NCBI GenBank assembly: GCA_029287515.1
Contig: JARFQZ010000271.1
Span: 1 to 30,703, forward strand
DNA from: Lysobacterales bacterium
GTDB lineage: Bacteria > Pseudomonadota > Gammaproteobacteria > Xanthomonadales > SZUA-36
DNA length: 30,703 nucleotides
Direction: 5' to 3'
Made by a program: the position numbers and the translations under genes. Below, piece after piece: positions 24,327 through 30,703 of the stretch. Below the pieces are notes generated by a model. That model searched no databases and had not been told where the DNA came from. It saw only the letters and a program-made list of their open reading frames with translations. Numbering within the stretch: position 1 is the first letter of the stretch; each line of letters starts with the position of its first letter.

Positions 24327-25967
24327 ATGAAACGCTGCTTCAAACTGAGCCTGGTCGGATTGCTGCTTACTGGAATGCTGTATTGCGGCAATCTTTGGGC
24401 GACCCAGCCCGGCCTGGTTCTTCTGATCACTGTCGACCAGCTGAGAGGCGACTTTGCCAGGAGGATAGAGGACCGGCTCGCACCGGACGGTTTTCGATAT
24501 CCGCTCGAGCACGGCGCGGTATATCTGAATGCTCACTACAGCCACCTCCTGACATCAACGGCGGCGGGTCACGCAGCGCTGATGACGGGCGCCAACACGC
24601 CCCAACACGGCATGGCGGGCAACGAGTGGTTCGACCTTTCCACCCGCCGGGCCATGTACAACACGGAAGATCGTGATCACCCGATACTGGGTGAAACCGA
24701 AATACCGGGTGAGGGTCGGTCGCCGCGTAATCTGCTGTCGCCGACGATTGCCGACCAACTGGTTGCAGCCAGCGATGGAAAGTCCCGCATTTTTTCCGCT
24801 TCTTTGAAGGACCGGGGAGCGATCATTCCTGCAGGTCAATCAGGCAAGGCTTTCTGGTATTCAAAGACCACCGGGAAATTCGTGACCAGCAGTTACTATT
24901 ACCCTGAATACCCCGAATGGGTCGTCCGCTGGAACAATGCCGGTCACGCAGATCAATACAGGGACCAGAACTGGGAATTGCTGCTGGACAGGGATCGCTA
25001 CGTATTTCACGACCGGGATGACCGCTGGTTTGAAAAACCCGAGGGCCTGCTGGGCCGGACCTTCCCACACCCCCTCGGCAATCCCGACAGCAAGGCGTTT
25101 TACTCTTCGCTGCGTTCTACGCCGATGGCCGACCAGCTTTTGCTTTCATTCGTCAAGGAATGGATCGAAGCCGAAAACATAGGGAGTGAGGGTCATACCG
25201 ATCTGCTGGCAGTGAGCTTTTCAGCCACTGATTACGTCGGACATGACTTTGGACCCAATAGCCTGGAAGCCGAAGATAACCTTTTGCGCCTGGACCGGAC
25301 CCTGCAGGAGCTGTTTCGTTTCCTGGACCAGCGGGTAGGATTGGACCGGACACTCGTGGTTCTGGCCTCCGATCACGGGGTCGCGCCTGCGCCCGAGCGA
25401 ATGGCGAGACTCGGCACCGGGGCTCAAAGGCTCCACCCCGTGCGGTTCATGCAGCGAGCCAATGCCTCCCTGCGTGCGCGGTTCGAGATTGAATCGGACC
25501 TGGCCATTGCCTTCTTCAAGCCGGGCATTTACCTGGATGATAGCCGGTTGGAGGCGCTGGGCCTTGACCTGGTCGATGTGGAAAGAGCCCTGGCCGCGGA
25601 ATTCATGCAGATGCCGGGGTTCTCCGCAGCCTACAGCCGGAGTGACATACTCGCGGGCAGACTGCCGGACACAGACCGGGTGAATATGGTCGCACAATCC
25701 ATTCACCCCAACCGCTCTGGTCATGTCATCCTCGTGCAGGAGCCTTTCTGGTTTCTTTCCAGTGATCCTGAAGACAACGCTGCAACACATGGCTCACCCT
25801 ATGCTTACGATACTCATATTCCGGTCATGATTGCCGGCCCGGGCATCATCCGGCAGCGGGTGATTGCACGGGTGGACCCCCGTGGCCTGGCTCCAACGGT
25901 CTGCAAATACCTGGGTATCACCAGGCCACCAGATGCGACGGGGCAGATTCTGCCCGGGCTCGAATAA
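24327..25967 (+). CDS. Exported alkaline phosphatase/phosphodiesterase-superfamily protein (PafA-like)
   Basis: A 546-residue enzyme of the alkaline phosphatase superfamily, type I phosphodiesterase/PafA-like. A signal peptide covers about residues 1-25. The metal site is recognisable: D37 in LLITVDQLRGD, probable nucleophile T78 in SHLLTSTAAGHAALMTG, the SFSATDYVGHDFGPNS segment giving Asp and His ligands, VLASDHGVAPAPE giving the Asp-His pair, and ATHGSPYAYDTHIPV giving the last His. Length and order fit PafA, a periplasmic, phosphate-insensitive monoesterase in Bacteroidetes and other bacteria. It therefore likely releases phosphate from exogenous organic phosphates, though diesters cannot be excluded. 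ATG 24327 has GGGAG eight bases upstream. I did not find a clear Pho box in the 92-base divergent region. Its stop lies 10 bases from the convergent galM. Confidence 0.9.
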   Translation: MKRCFKLSLVGLLLTGMLYCGNLWATQPGLVLLITVDQLRGDFARRIEDRLAPDGFRYPLEHGAVYLNAHYSHLLTSTAAGHAALMTGANTPQHGMAGNEWFDLSTRRAMYNTEDRDHPILGETEIPGEGRSPRNLLSPTIADQLVAASDGKSRIFSASLKDRGAIIPAGQSGKAFWYSKTTGKFVTSSYYYPEYPEWVVRWNNAGHADQYRDQNWELLLDRDRYVFHDRDDRWFEKPEGLLGRTFPHPLGNPDSKAFYSSLRSTPMADQLLLSFVKEWIEAENIGSEGHTDLLAVSFSATDYVGHDFGPNSLEAEDNLLRLDRTLQELFRFLDQRVGLDRTLVVLASDHGVAPAPERMARLGTGAQRLHPVRFMQRANASLRARFEIESDLAIAFFKPGIYLDDSRLEALGLDLVDVERALAAEFMQMPGFSAAYSRSDILAGRLPDTDRVNMVAQSIHPNRSGHVILVQEPFWFLSSDPEDNAATHGSPYAYDTHIPVMIAGPGIIRQRVIARVDPRGLAPTVCKYLGITRPPDATGQILPGLE

Positions 25968-25977
25968 TTGGCTGGGA

Positions 25978-27027
25978 TCAACCCACCGAGAAGGAATACA
26001 CCGTCCGTGATCCGAAGGTTTCGCCGGGCCGCATTATCGTTGACGGAAATTGCGGCTGGTTGGGACTGTCAGGAAAGTGCTGGGTTTCCAGGCACAATCC
26101 GGCCCTGGGTGCGTAATCCTGCAGAAAATTCCCCGAATAGAATTGCATGCCGGGTTCGCTGGTATGGACCTCCATGATCCGGCCGCTGACGGGTTCATAC
26201 ACCCTCGCTGCAAAACCCTTTGCCGACTGGCGGCTTTTGTTGAGCACATAGTTGTGATCGTAACCGCCACCGATCTGTAGCTGCTCATATGCATCGTCGA
26301 TACGTGAGCCAATCGTCCTTGGTGAGCGGAAATCAAGCGGTGTCCCCGCGACCGGAACGATCTCCCCCGTCGGGATCAGCACCGGGTTCACCGGCGTGTA
26401 GTAATCTGCATCAATCTCCAGATCATGTCCCAGCACATCACTGCCGGGAACACCGGACAGGTTGAAATATCCGTGGTGAGTAAAATTCACGGGAGTCGCG
26501 CGGTCACAGCTGGCCCGGTACTCGATCACCAGGCTGTCGCTTTCCGTAAGCGTGTAGCGCACGTCCGCGGTCAGATTGCCGGGATAGCCTTCCTCTCCGT
26601 CCTCGCTCAGGTAGGTCAGCAACACGGATGCACCGTCGGTTGTATGTTCAGCGCTCGCACCCCACAGCATTTTGTCGAAACCACGCTCCCCGCCATGCAG
26701 GTGGTTAGGGTGGTTATTCCTTGCCAGTTCGTATTCCACACCGTCCAGTTCAAAACGGCCACCGGCAATGCGGTTGCAGTAACGCCCAATCAGCGCACCG
26801 AAAAATGCCTCACCCGATTCGTATTCAGACAGCGATTTATAGCCCAGCACGACGTTATCGAACCGGCCATGCCGGTCCGGGACCCGGAGAGAGGTCACCG
26901 TTCCGCCGTAGTTTGTTATCCGTGCGGTCAGTCCATTGCGATTCTTCAGTGTAAAAATCGAAGCGGCTTGGCCTTCGCGGGTCACGCCGAATTCGGCTTC
27001 ACTGCATAAAGATTCGCTACTGCTCAT
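25978..27027 (-). CDS. galM: Aldose 1-epimerase (galactose mutarotase)
   Basis: Interconverts alpha and beta anomers of glucose, galactose and related sugars. The 349-residue product is the size of E. coli GalM and has its motifs in order: ITNYGGTVTSLRVPDRHG, IGRYCNRIAGGRFELDG, NHPNHLHGGERGFDKMLW, the catalytic His in VNFTHHGYFNLSG, GGGYDHNYVLN, and the catalytic Glu in TSEPGMQFYSGNF. The start ATG 27027 lies inside the last codons of the cyclophilin gene (11-base overlap), without its own strong ribosome site, so it is probably translated by coupling. No signal peptide is seen, so it should be cytosolic, although its partner is exported. No other galactose genes are in the window. Confidence 0.95.
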   Translation of the reverse strand: MSSSESLCSEAEFGVTREGQAASIFTLKNRNGLTARITNYGGTVTSLRVPDRHGRFDNVVLGYKSLSEYESGEAFFGALIGRYCNRIAGGRFELDGVEYELARNNHPNHLHGGERGFDKMLWGASAEHTTDGASVLLTYLSEDGEEGYPGNLTADVRYTLTESDSLVIEYRASCDRATPVNFTHHGYFNLSGVPGSDVLGHDLEIDADYYTPVNPVLIPTGEIVPVAGTPLDFRSPRTIGSRIDDAYEQLQIGGGYDHNYVLNKSRQSAKGFAARVYEPVSGRIMEVHTSEPGMQFYSGNFLQDYAPRAGLCLETQHFPDSPNQPQFPSTIMRPGETFGSRTVYSFSVG

Positions 27028-28075
27028 CGGGAGCGGCCAGCGCCTCGCACAACACAACGTTGTCGGGGGTCACTCGCTGTATGGGGACTTCGCCCTGGCT
27101 GCTGATCGACGTGATGTCATAACGCACCGTGCCTGTTGTACAGTCTTCGAATTCCACGATCATGGTGCCGTCCGGGCTGTTTTCCGGTACGGGTACACCG
27201 GAATCGAAAATCCCGCCGGTGGTCATCGTGATGGCCAGCTCCGCCCTGTTTCCTTCGTAGGTGCCGTATGCCGTCATCCAGCGGTGGCCCGGCTCACCCA
27301 GCATGAACGGAACCGACTCATCCGGCCGAACCGTGTCGTAGGTAAACCAGGTCAGGAACATGGTTTTCAACTCCGGGTAAGTGACGATGACAAAGCCCTG
27401 CCCGTTGGTAGCGATGTTGTACCAGGAATCATTCAGGCCCTGGTTGATCTCGAATTCACTGTTTTCGGAAACATCCATCATGACCAGGTTTTCTTCGGTC
27501 ACCGCTGCACCTCCTCCCGGGTAATCTCTCAGCGGCAGCTCCGTAAACGGTGATCCGGCATTGTACAGAGGCACCGCTGCAATAGCGTCCACCACGTCCA
27601 TGCCGTCACCCGTGACCTCACCGAAAACCGCAAATCCGCCATTCTGGTCATCGAGTAGCGCAGCATTGTCTGCCAGGTTGATGAACCACTGGCTGGTGGC
27701 GCTGTTGGGATCCCCTGACCGCTTGGCCATCGCGATGGTGCCGCGCAAGTTGGATATCCCCGGCTCATTGACCACCGTAGGATCCGTGGCAATGGGCGTC
27801 ACCACCCCTTCGACAAAGGTGTAAGCTCCGCCCTGGATGATGAAACCGGGATCACTGCGGTGAACAAAACTGCTGTTGAAATCCCCGTCCCGGACGTAAT
27901 TGAGAAAGTTCGCCACGGTTTCCGGCGTTTCTTCCTCGTACAGTTCGATGACGATGTCGCCCATCACGGTTTTCAATGTCACGCTGCTCGCCAGGGCGGG
28001 CGCGGATGCAATCAGGGCCGTGAACGCGAGCATCAGGACGCTGGCCATGCGGCCCGTCGGATAACAATTAATCAC
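27017..28075 (-). CDS. Exported cyclophilin-type peptidyl-prolyl isomerase with extra C-terminal domain
   Basis: A 352-residue periplasmic protein. The signal peptide is in residues 1-29 (TGRMASVLMLAF... ending APALAS). A cyclophilin domain follows at about 30-200: VTLKTVMGDIVIELYEEETP, the catalytic FVHRSDPGFIIQGGAY, RGTIAMAKRSGDPNSATSQW, and FAVFGEVTGDGMDVVDAIAA. Residues about 210-345 form a second domain with GLNDSWYNIATNGQGFVIV, MFLTWFTYDT, GEPGHRWMTAYGTYEGN, GGIFDSG and a late cysteine pair (EDC...VLC). I recall similar segments attached to other exported gammaproteobacterial proteins, but I cannot name a function. The GTG start at 28075 has GGAG nine bases upstream; ATG 28048 would remove the only positive charge before the hydrophobic core. 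It overlaps galM by 11 bases. Confidence 0.9.
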   Translation of the reverse strand: MINCYPTGRMASVLMLAFTALIASAPALASSVTLKTVMGDIVIELYEEETPETVANFLNYVRDGDFNSSFVHRSDPGFIIQGGAYTFVEGVVTPIATDPTVVNEPGISNLRGTIAMAKRSGDPNSATSQWFINLADNAALLDDQNGGFAVFGEVTGDGMDVVDAIAAVPLYNAGSPFTELPLRDYPGGGAAVTEENLVMMDVSENSEFEINQGLNDSWYNIATNGQGFVIVTYPELKTMFLTWFTYDTVRPDESVPFMLGEPGHRWMTAYGTYEGNRAELAITMTTGGIFDSGVPVPENSPDGTMIVEFEDCTTGTVRYDITSISSQGEVPIQRVTPDNVVLCEALAAPDEQ

Positions 28076-28150
28076 AAGATCTGACTCCGGGATTCAAGGC
28101 GTCGAATTGTGCAGGTTTCAGACAGAAAAAGCCAATGCTCCCGGCAGGGA

Positions 28151-28522
28151 TCAAACGAGATCCAGCGCGTATTTCTTGAGGTCTTCGAGCCGCAACACCT
28201 TCAGGGCGGCCGCATGGGTTGCCTGCAGGACCACCCGGGGCGCCGCGCCGGCCTCCAGCGCCTCCTGCCAGCGGGCTGCGCACAGGCACCACTGGTCTCC
28301 GGGGTTGAGGCCGGGGAAACCAAATTCCGGCATAGGGGTGCTGAGGTCGTTTCCACGAAAACGGGAAAACTCCAGGAACTCGCGGGTCACCCGGACACAC
28401 ACCACGTGCATCCCGATATCTTCCTTGCTGGTGTTACAACAACCATCCCGGAAGAACCCGGTAACCGGATTCTCCGAACAGGGCAGCAGGGGTTCACCCA
28501 GGACATTGAGTTTGGCATCCAT
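28151..28522 (-). CDS. DUF2237 family protein
   Basis: A small 123-residue protein matching the DUF2237 family almost end to end: LNVLGEPLLPCSENPVTGFF, RDGCCNTSKEDIGMHVVC, GNDLSTPMPEFGFPGLNPGD and WCLCAARWQEALEAG. The several conserved cysteines (PCS, GCCN, VVC, WCLC) suggest metal or redox chemistry, but no function is established. No signal peptide is seen. ATG 28522 follows AGGATTAGGGA. It lies 26 bases after the MFS gene and 75 before the cyclophilin gene, probably in the sodB transcript. Confidence 0.93.
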   Translation of the reverse strand: MDAKLNVLGEPLLPCSENPVTGFFRDGCCNTSKEDIGMHVVCVRVTREFLEFSRFRGNDLSTPMPEFGFPGLNPGDQWCLCAARWQEALEAGAAPRVVLQATHAAALKVLRLEDLKKYALDLV

Positions 28523-28548
28523 TCCCTAATCCTAGTCGAAAGAATCGA

Positions 28549-29859
28549 TCAGTTCTGGATATCGCCTGAAATTTTTCTGCTGGCCTGCAGAAAATGGACC
28601 ACAGCCCAGACCTTGGCCACCAGTGCCGTGCTGATAATTGAATAACGCAAACCGTTCGCATCGCCAAAATCAGGGCGCAACAGGTCGGATAACGACCCCA
28701 CGATGAGGGGGCCCAGTCCCAGTCCGACCAGGTTCACGATAAAAAACAGGGCAGCGGACGCCACGGCGCGTTGCCTCAGGCCGACCAGCGAGTGCGTCAC
28801 CGCCAGGCAGGGCCCGAGCCACGTTGCACCGAGAATCATGTACGGGATGTAGAAAACGAACATGTTGCCCGGCGCCAGGGCCGAGAAAGCCAGAACGGTC
28901 AGGGGCAGCGTCACGATCATCGCGAGCGCCGGAAAAAGCACGTACCAGTATTCACCCCTGCGCGCCAGGCGGTCGGAGGCCCAGCCGGACAGGGCCACAC
29001 CGAAGGCGCCGCCGAAACCGGTGATCAGCGCCAGCTTCCAGCCCACCTCGCTGATCGGCATCTCGTAGGCGCGCATCATGAACGAGGGTACGAAATTACC
29101 CACGCCATAGCCGGCCAGAGACTGCAGGCTGGCAGCCATCGCGATGTGCCGGAATGACCTGCGCGACCAGAGTACACGCACGGTTTCACGAAATGTCGGC
29201 CTGGCCGAAGCCACCTGGGCCCGCTGTTCATCACTGCCGCCGTTCTCTCTGAATTCCGCCATACCCCGGGGCGGCTCCTTGATCGTCAAGGCAACGATCA
29301 GGGCCAGCACGACTCCGGGCAATCCGAGCACGACAAAAGTCATCCGCCAGCCCAGCCCTTCTGCAATCCAGCCACCCAGGCCGTAGGCGAACAGGTATCC
29401 GAAATAGACGCCCATGGAAAATATCGACAGGGCGAAGGCCCGGCGATGCCTCGGGAAGATGTCCGAGATCATCGAGTGTGAAGGCGGGCTGCCCCCGGCC
29501 TCTCCAATGCCGACTCCGATCCTGAGCAACAACAGGTGAATATAGTTCTGGGCCGCGCCGGAAAGCGCGGTCATCAGACTCCAGAATGCCAGCGCGGTGG
29601 CGACTACCCGTTTACGACCGACATTTTCGGACAGGTGGGCGATCGGCAGGCCAAGCACCGAATAGAAAATGGCAAAGACGAAACCGGACAGCAGGCCCAG
29701 TTGCCAGTCCATCAACGACAGGTCGGCGCGAATCTGCTCCTGCAGAATCACGACGAGCTGCCGGTCGATGAAATTAAAGGTATAGACGAGCGTCAGCAAC
29801 GCCAGCACATACCAGCGGTATGCCGGGCGCAGGTATGACCCCGTATTGTCGGGCTTCAA
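28549..29859 (-). CDS. MFS transporter (spinster-like)
   Basis: A 436-residue major-facilitator carrier with about 12 membrane helices. Helix 1 has YTFNFIDRQLVVILQEQIRA. Loop 2-3 is LPIAHLSENVGRKRVVATAL, where SENVGRKR stands in place of the usual D..GRR motif. GVGIGEAGGSPPSHSMISD at helices 4-5 is typical of the spinster-like/Rhizopine-type branch (FIDR, GEAG.SP). The second half includes GYGVGNFVPSFMMRAYEMP and SGWASDRLARRG. Substrate unknown. The start appears to be a TTG at 29859, one base after the sodB stop; no ATG or GTG occurs before helix 1, so coupling to sodB translation is likely. Confidence 0.88.
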   Translation of the reverse strand: MKPDNTGSYLRPAYRWYVLALLTLVYTFNFIDRQLVVILQEQIRADLSLMDWQLGLLSGFVFAIFYSVLGLPIAHLSENVGRKRVVATALAFWSLMTALSGAAQNYIHLLLLRIGVGIGEAGGSPPSHSMISDIFPRHRRAFALSIFSMGVYFGYLFAYGLGGWIAEGLGWRMTFVVLGLPGVVLALIVALTIKEPPRGMAEFRENGGSDEQRAQVASARPTFRETVRVLWSRRSFRHIAMAASLQSLAGYGVGNFVPSFMMRAYEMPISEVGWKLALITGFGGAFGVALSGWASDRLARRGEYWYVLFPALAMIVTLPLTVLAFSALAPGNMFVFYIPYMILGATWLGPCLAVTHSLVGLRQRAVASAALFFIVNLVGLGLGPLIVGSLSDLLRPDFGDANGLRYSIISTALVAKVWAVVHFLQASRKISGDIQN

Positions 29860-29860
29860 C

Positions 29861-30439
29861 TCAGCCGTAGTTCGCAGCGACGAAATCCCAGTTTACGATG
29901 GACCAGATTTCTTCAAGGTACCTGGGCCGCGCGTTACGGTAGTCGACGTAGTAAGCATGTTCCCAGACATCGATGGTCAGCAACGGAGTCTTGCCGTCTG
30001 TCATCGGGTTTGCCGCGTTGGACGTGTTGACGATTTCGATCGAGCCGTCGTCATTCTTCACCAGCCAGGTCCAGCCGGAACCGAAGTTGCCGATACCCGA
30101 CTTGATGAAGGTGTCCTTGAACGCATCAAATGATCCGAATGCGCTGTTGATGGCATCGGCCAGCGCGCCACTGGGCTTGCCGCCACCGGCGGGGCTCAGC
30201 CCGTTCCAGTAAAACGTGTGATTCCAGACCTGTGCAGCGTTATTGAAAATGCCACCGGAAGATTTCATCACGATGTCTTCCAGGGAAGCGTTTTCAAACT
30301 CGGTGCCCGGCACCAGGTTGTTCAGGTTTGTGACGTAAGCCTGGTGGTGCTTGCCGTAGTGGTAGCCGATGGTCTCGGCTGAAATGACAGGCTCCAGCGC
30401 GTCATCGGCATAAGGCAATGCGGGAAGTTCATGGGTCAT
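29861..30439 (-). CDS. sodB: Iron superoxide dismutase
   Basis: Converts superoxide to hydrogen peroxide and oxygen in the cytosol. The 192-residue protein is the size of E. coli SodB. Metal ligands are H27 (in GYHYGKHHQAYV), H74 (QVWNHTFYWNG), D157 and H161 (IDVWEHAYYVDYRNARPRYL). Q70 in the N-terminal half, and GGGKPSG after the first domain, mark the iron rather than manganese type. ATG 30439 has AAGGAG about eight bases upstream; a longer open frame reaching 30499 lacks support. The spinster-like MFS gene follows after one base. A candidate promoter lies at 30487-30515. Confidence 0.97.
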   Translation of the reverse strand: MTHELPALPYADDALEPVISAETIGYHYGKHHQAYVTNLNNLVPGTEFENASLEDIVMKSSGGIFNNAAQVWNHTFYWNGLSPAGGGKPSGALADAINSAFGSFDAFKDTFIKSGIGNFGSGWTWLVKNDDGSIEIVNTSNAANPMTDGKTPLLTIDVWEHAYYVDYRNARPRYLEEIWSIVNWDFVAANYG

Positions 30440-30486
30440 GACTTGGCTCCTTTGATTCGAGATGGGTTGTTCGCTCTCTATCCACG

Positions 30487-30515
30487 AAGATAAGGGCACT
30501 GGCTCCGCCAGTAAA
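30487..30515 (-). promoter_or_regulatory. Candidate sodB promoter with a palindrome in the spacer
   Basis: On the minus strand TTTACT (30515-30510, -35-like) and TATCTT (30492-30487, -10-like) are 17 bases apart, each four of six to consensus. ACTGGC-TCC-GCCAGT (30498-30512) is a perfect six-base inverted repeat overlapping the -35 and spacer. It could be an operator, or a weak hairpin ending the upstream SlyD-like transcript; it has no T-run. Confidence 0.35.
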
Positions 30516-30552
30516 GTGCCGGAATTGAAATTATTTACCGGATACCCGGAAT

Positions 30553-30703
30553 CTAGTCGATCGACACCAGTTCGATATCGAAATTCAGCGCCTTGCCGGC
30601 CAGCGGATGATTGCCATCCACCGTGATGGATTCATCCTCAACCGCTGTAACCACGAGGTTTGCAACCTGCCCGTCGGGGCCCTGCGCCTGCAATCCCATG
30701 CCA
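30553..30703 (-). CDS. FKBP-type peptidyl-prolyl isomerase, SlyD-like, 5' part outside the window
   Basis: The last 49 codons of a gene entering from the right edge and ending at TAG (30553-30555). The translated end contains GMGLQAQGPDGQV, VEDESITVDGNHPLAGKAL and NFDIELVSID, the C-terminal half of SlyD/FkpB-type FKBPs, where DGNHPLAGK.L.F...L follows the insert-in-flap domain. SlyD-type proteins are cytosolic proline isomerases and chaperones. It ends directly after the motif, so the metal-binding histidine/cysteine tail of E. coli SlyD is absent. It is 113 bases upstream of sodB on the same strand. Confidence 0.88.
   Translation of the reverse strand, partial: GMGLQAQGPDGQVANLVVTAVEDESITVDGNHPLAGKALNFDIELVSID

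Noticed and set aside
1..30703. tRNA genes, CRISPR arrays, insertion sequences, phage or defence genes
   Set aside because: No regularly spaced repeats, transposase or integrase motifs, or tRNA-like cloverleaf were found; all intergenic gaps are under 200 bases.

Overview
The window is gene-dense, fairly GC-rich chromosomal DNA (by eye about 58-60 % G+C) with 28 protein genes, two of them cut by the window ends. I saw no tRNA, rRNA, insertion sequence, CRISPR array or phage gene, and no gene-free stretch over 300 bases. HtpX, the iron superoxide dismutase, FabH, the SlyD-like protein and the DUF2237 protein all look proteobacterial. A free-living marine or sediment gammaproteobacterium fits best (Chromatiales/Woeseiales/Wenzhouxiangella-like is a guess from protein style). 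Cytochromes, superoxide dismutase and a molybdenum hydroxylase show respiration; FNR-type boxes suggest it also meets low oxygen.

Layout. 1-4721 (minus): transport operon of a nucleotide-translocase-like carrier with an added C-terminal cadherin-like domain, an OPT-family transporter and a YfcC-family carrier. 4875-6713 (plus): htpX and a membrane-anchored glutathione-transferase-like protein. 6676-9176 (minus): class II cytochrome c, dihaem cytochrome c and an MFS carrier. 9339-12068 (plus): pyruvate phosphate dikinase, sharing with the cytochrome operon an intergenic region that holds a good FNR/ANR-type box. 12069-12202: convergent gap with two strong RNA-type hairpins. 12203-15096 (minus): FabH-like ketoacyl synthase, MFS carrier and glutathione transferase, diverging from a PuuA-like glutamine-synthetase-family gene at 15169-16518. 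16544-17869 (minus): a GTPase-like protein of the cyclic 2,3-diphosphoglycerate synthetase family. 17988-20729 (minus): aldo/keto reductase, small NTF2-like secreted protein, and a ZIP transporter with an inserted cyclic-nucleotide-binding-type domain. 20845-23483 (plus): two-subunit molybdenum hydroxylase of the IorAB type. 23473-24234 (minus): HAD phosphatase. 24327-25967 (plus): exported PafA-like phosphatase. 25978-30439 (minus): sodB, MFS carrier, DUF2237 protein, exported cyclophilin with an extra domain, and aldose 1-epimerase. 30553-30703: end of a SlyD-like FKBP gene.

How it fits together. Most of the window is housekeeping and accessory metabolism. Themes are uptake of peptides and small acids, membrane and oxidative stress (HtpX, two GST-like proteins, SOD, aldo/keto reductase), and the PEP/phosphoglycerate node (PPDK and the cDPG-synthetase-like protein). 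The octamer TTGACCTG lies upstream of both of those last two genes. I did not find one clearly new multi-gene system. The best leads are the ZIP/cyclic-nucleotide-domain fusion, the translocase/cadherin-like fusion, the shared FNR-like word, the cDPG-synthetase-like gene, and the structured element after ppdK.
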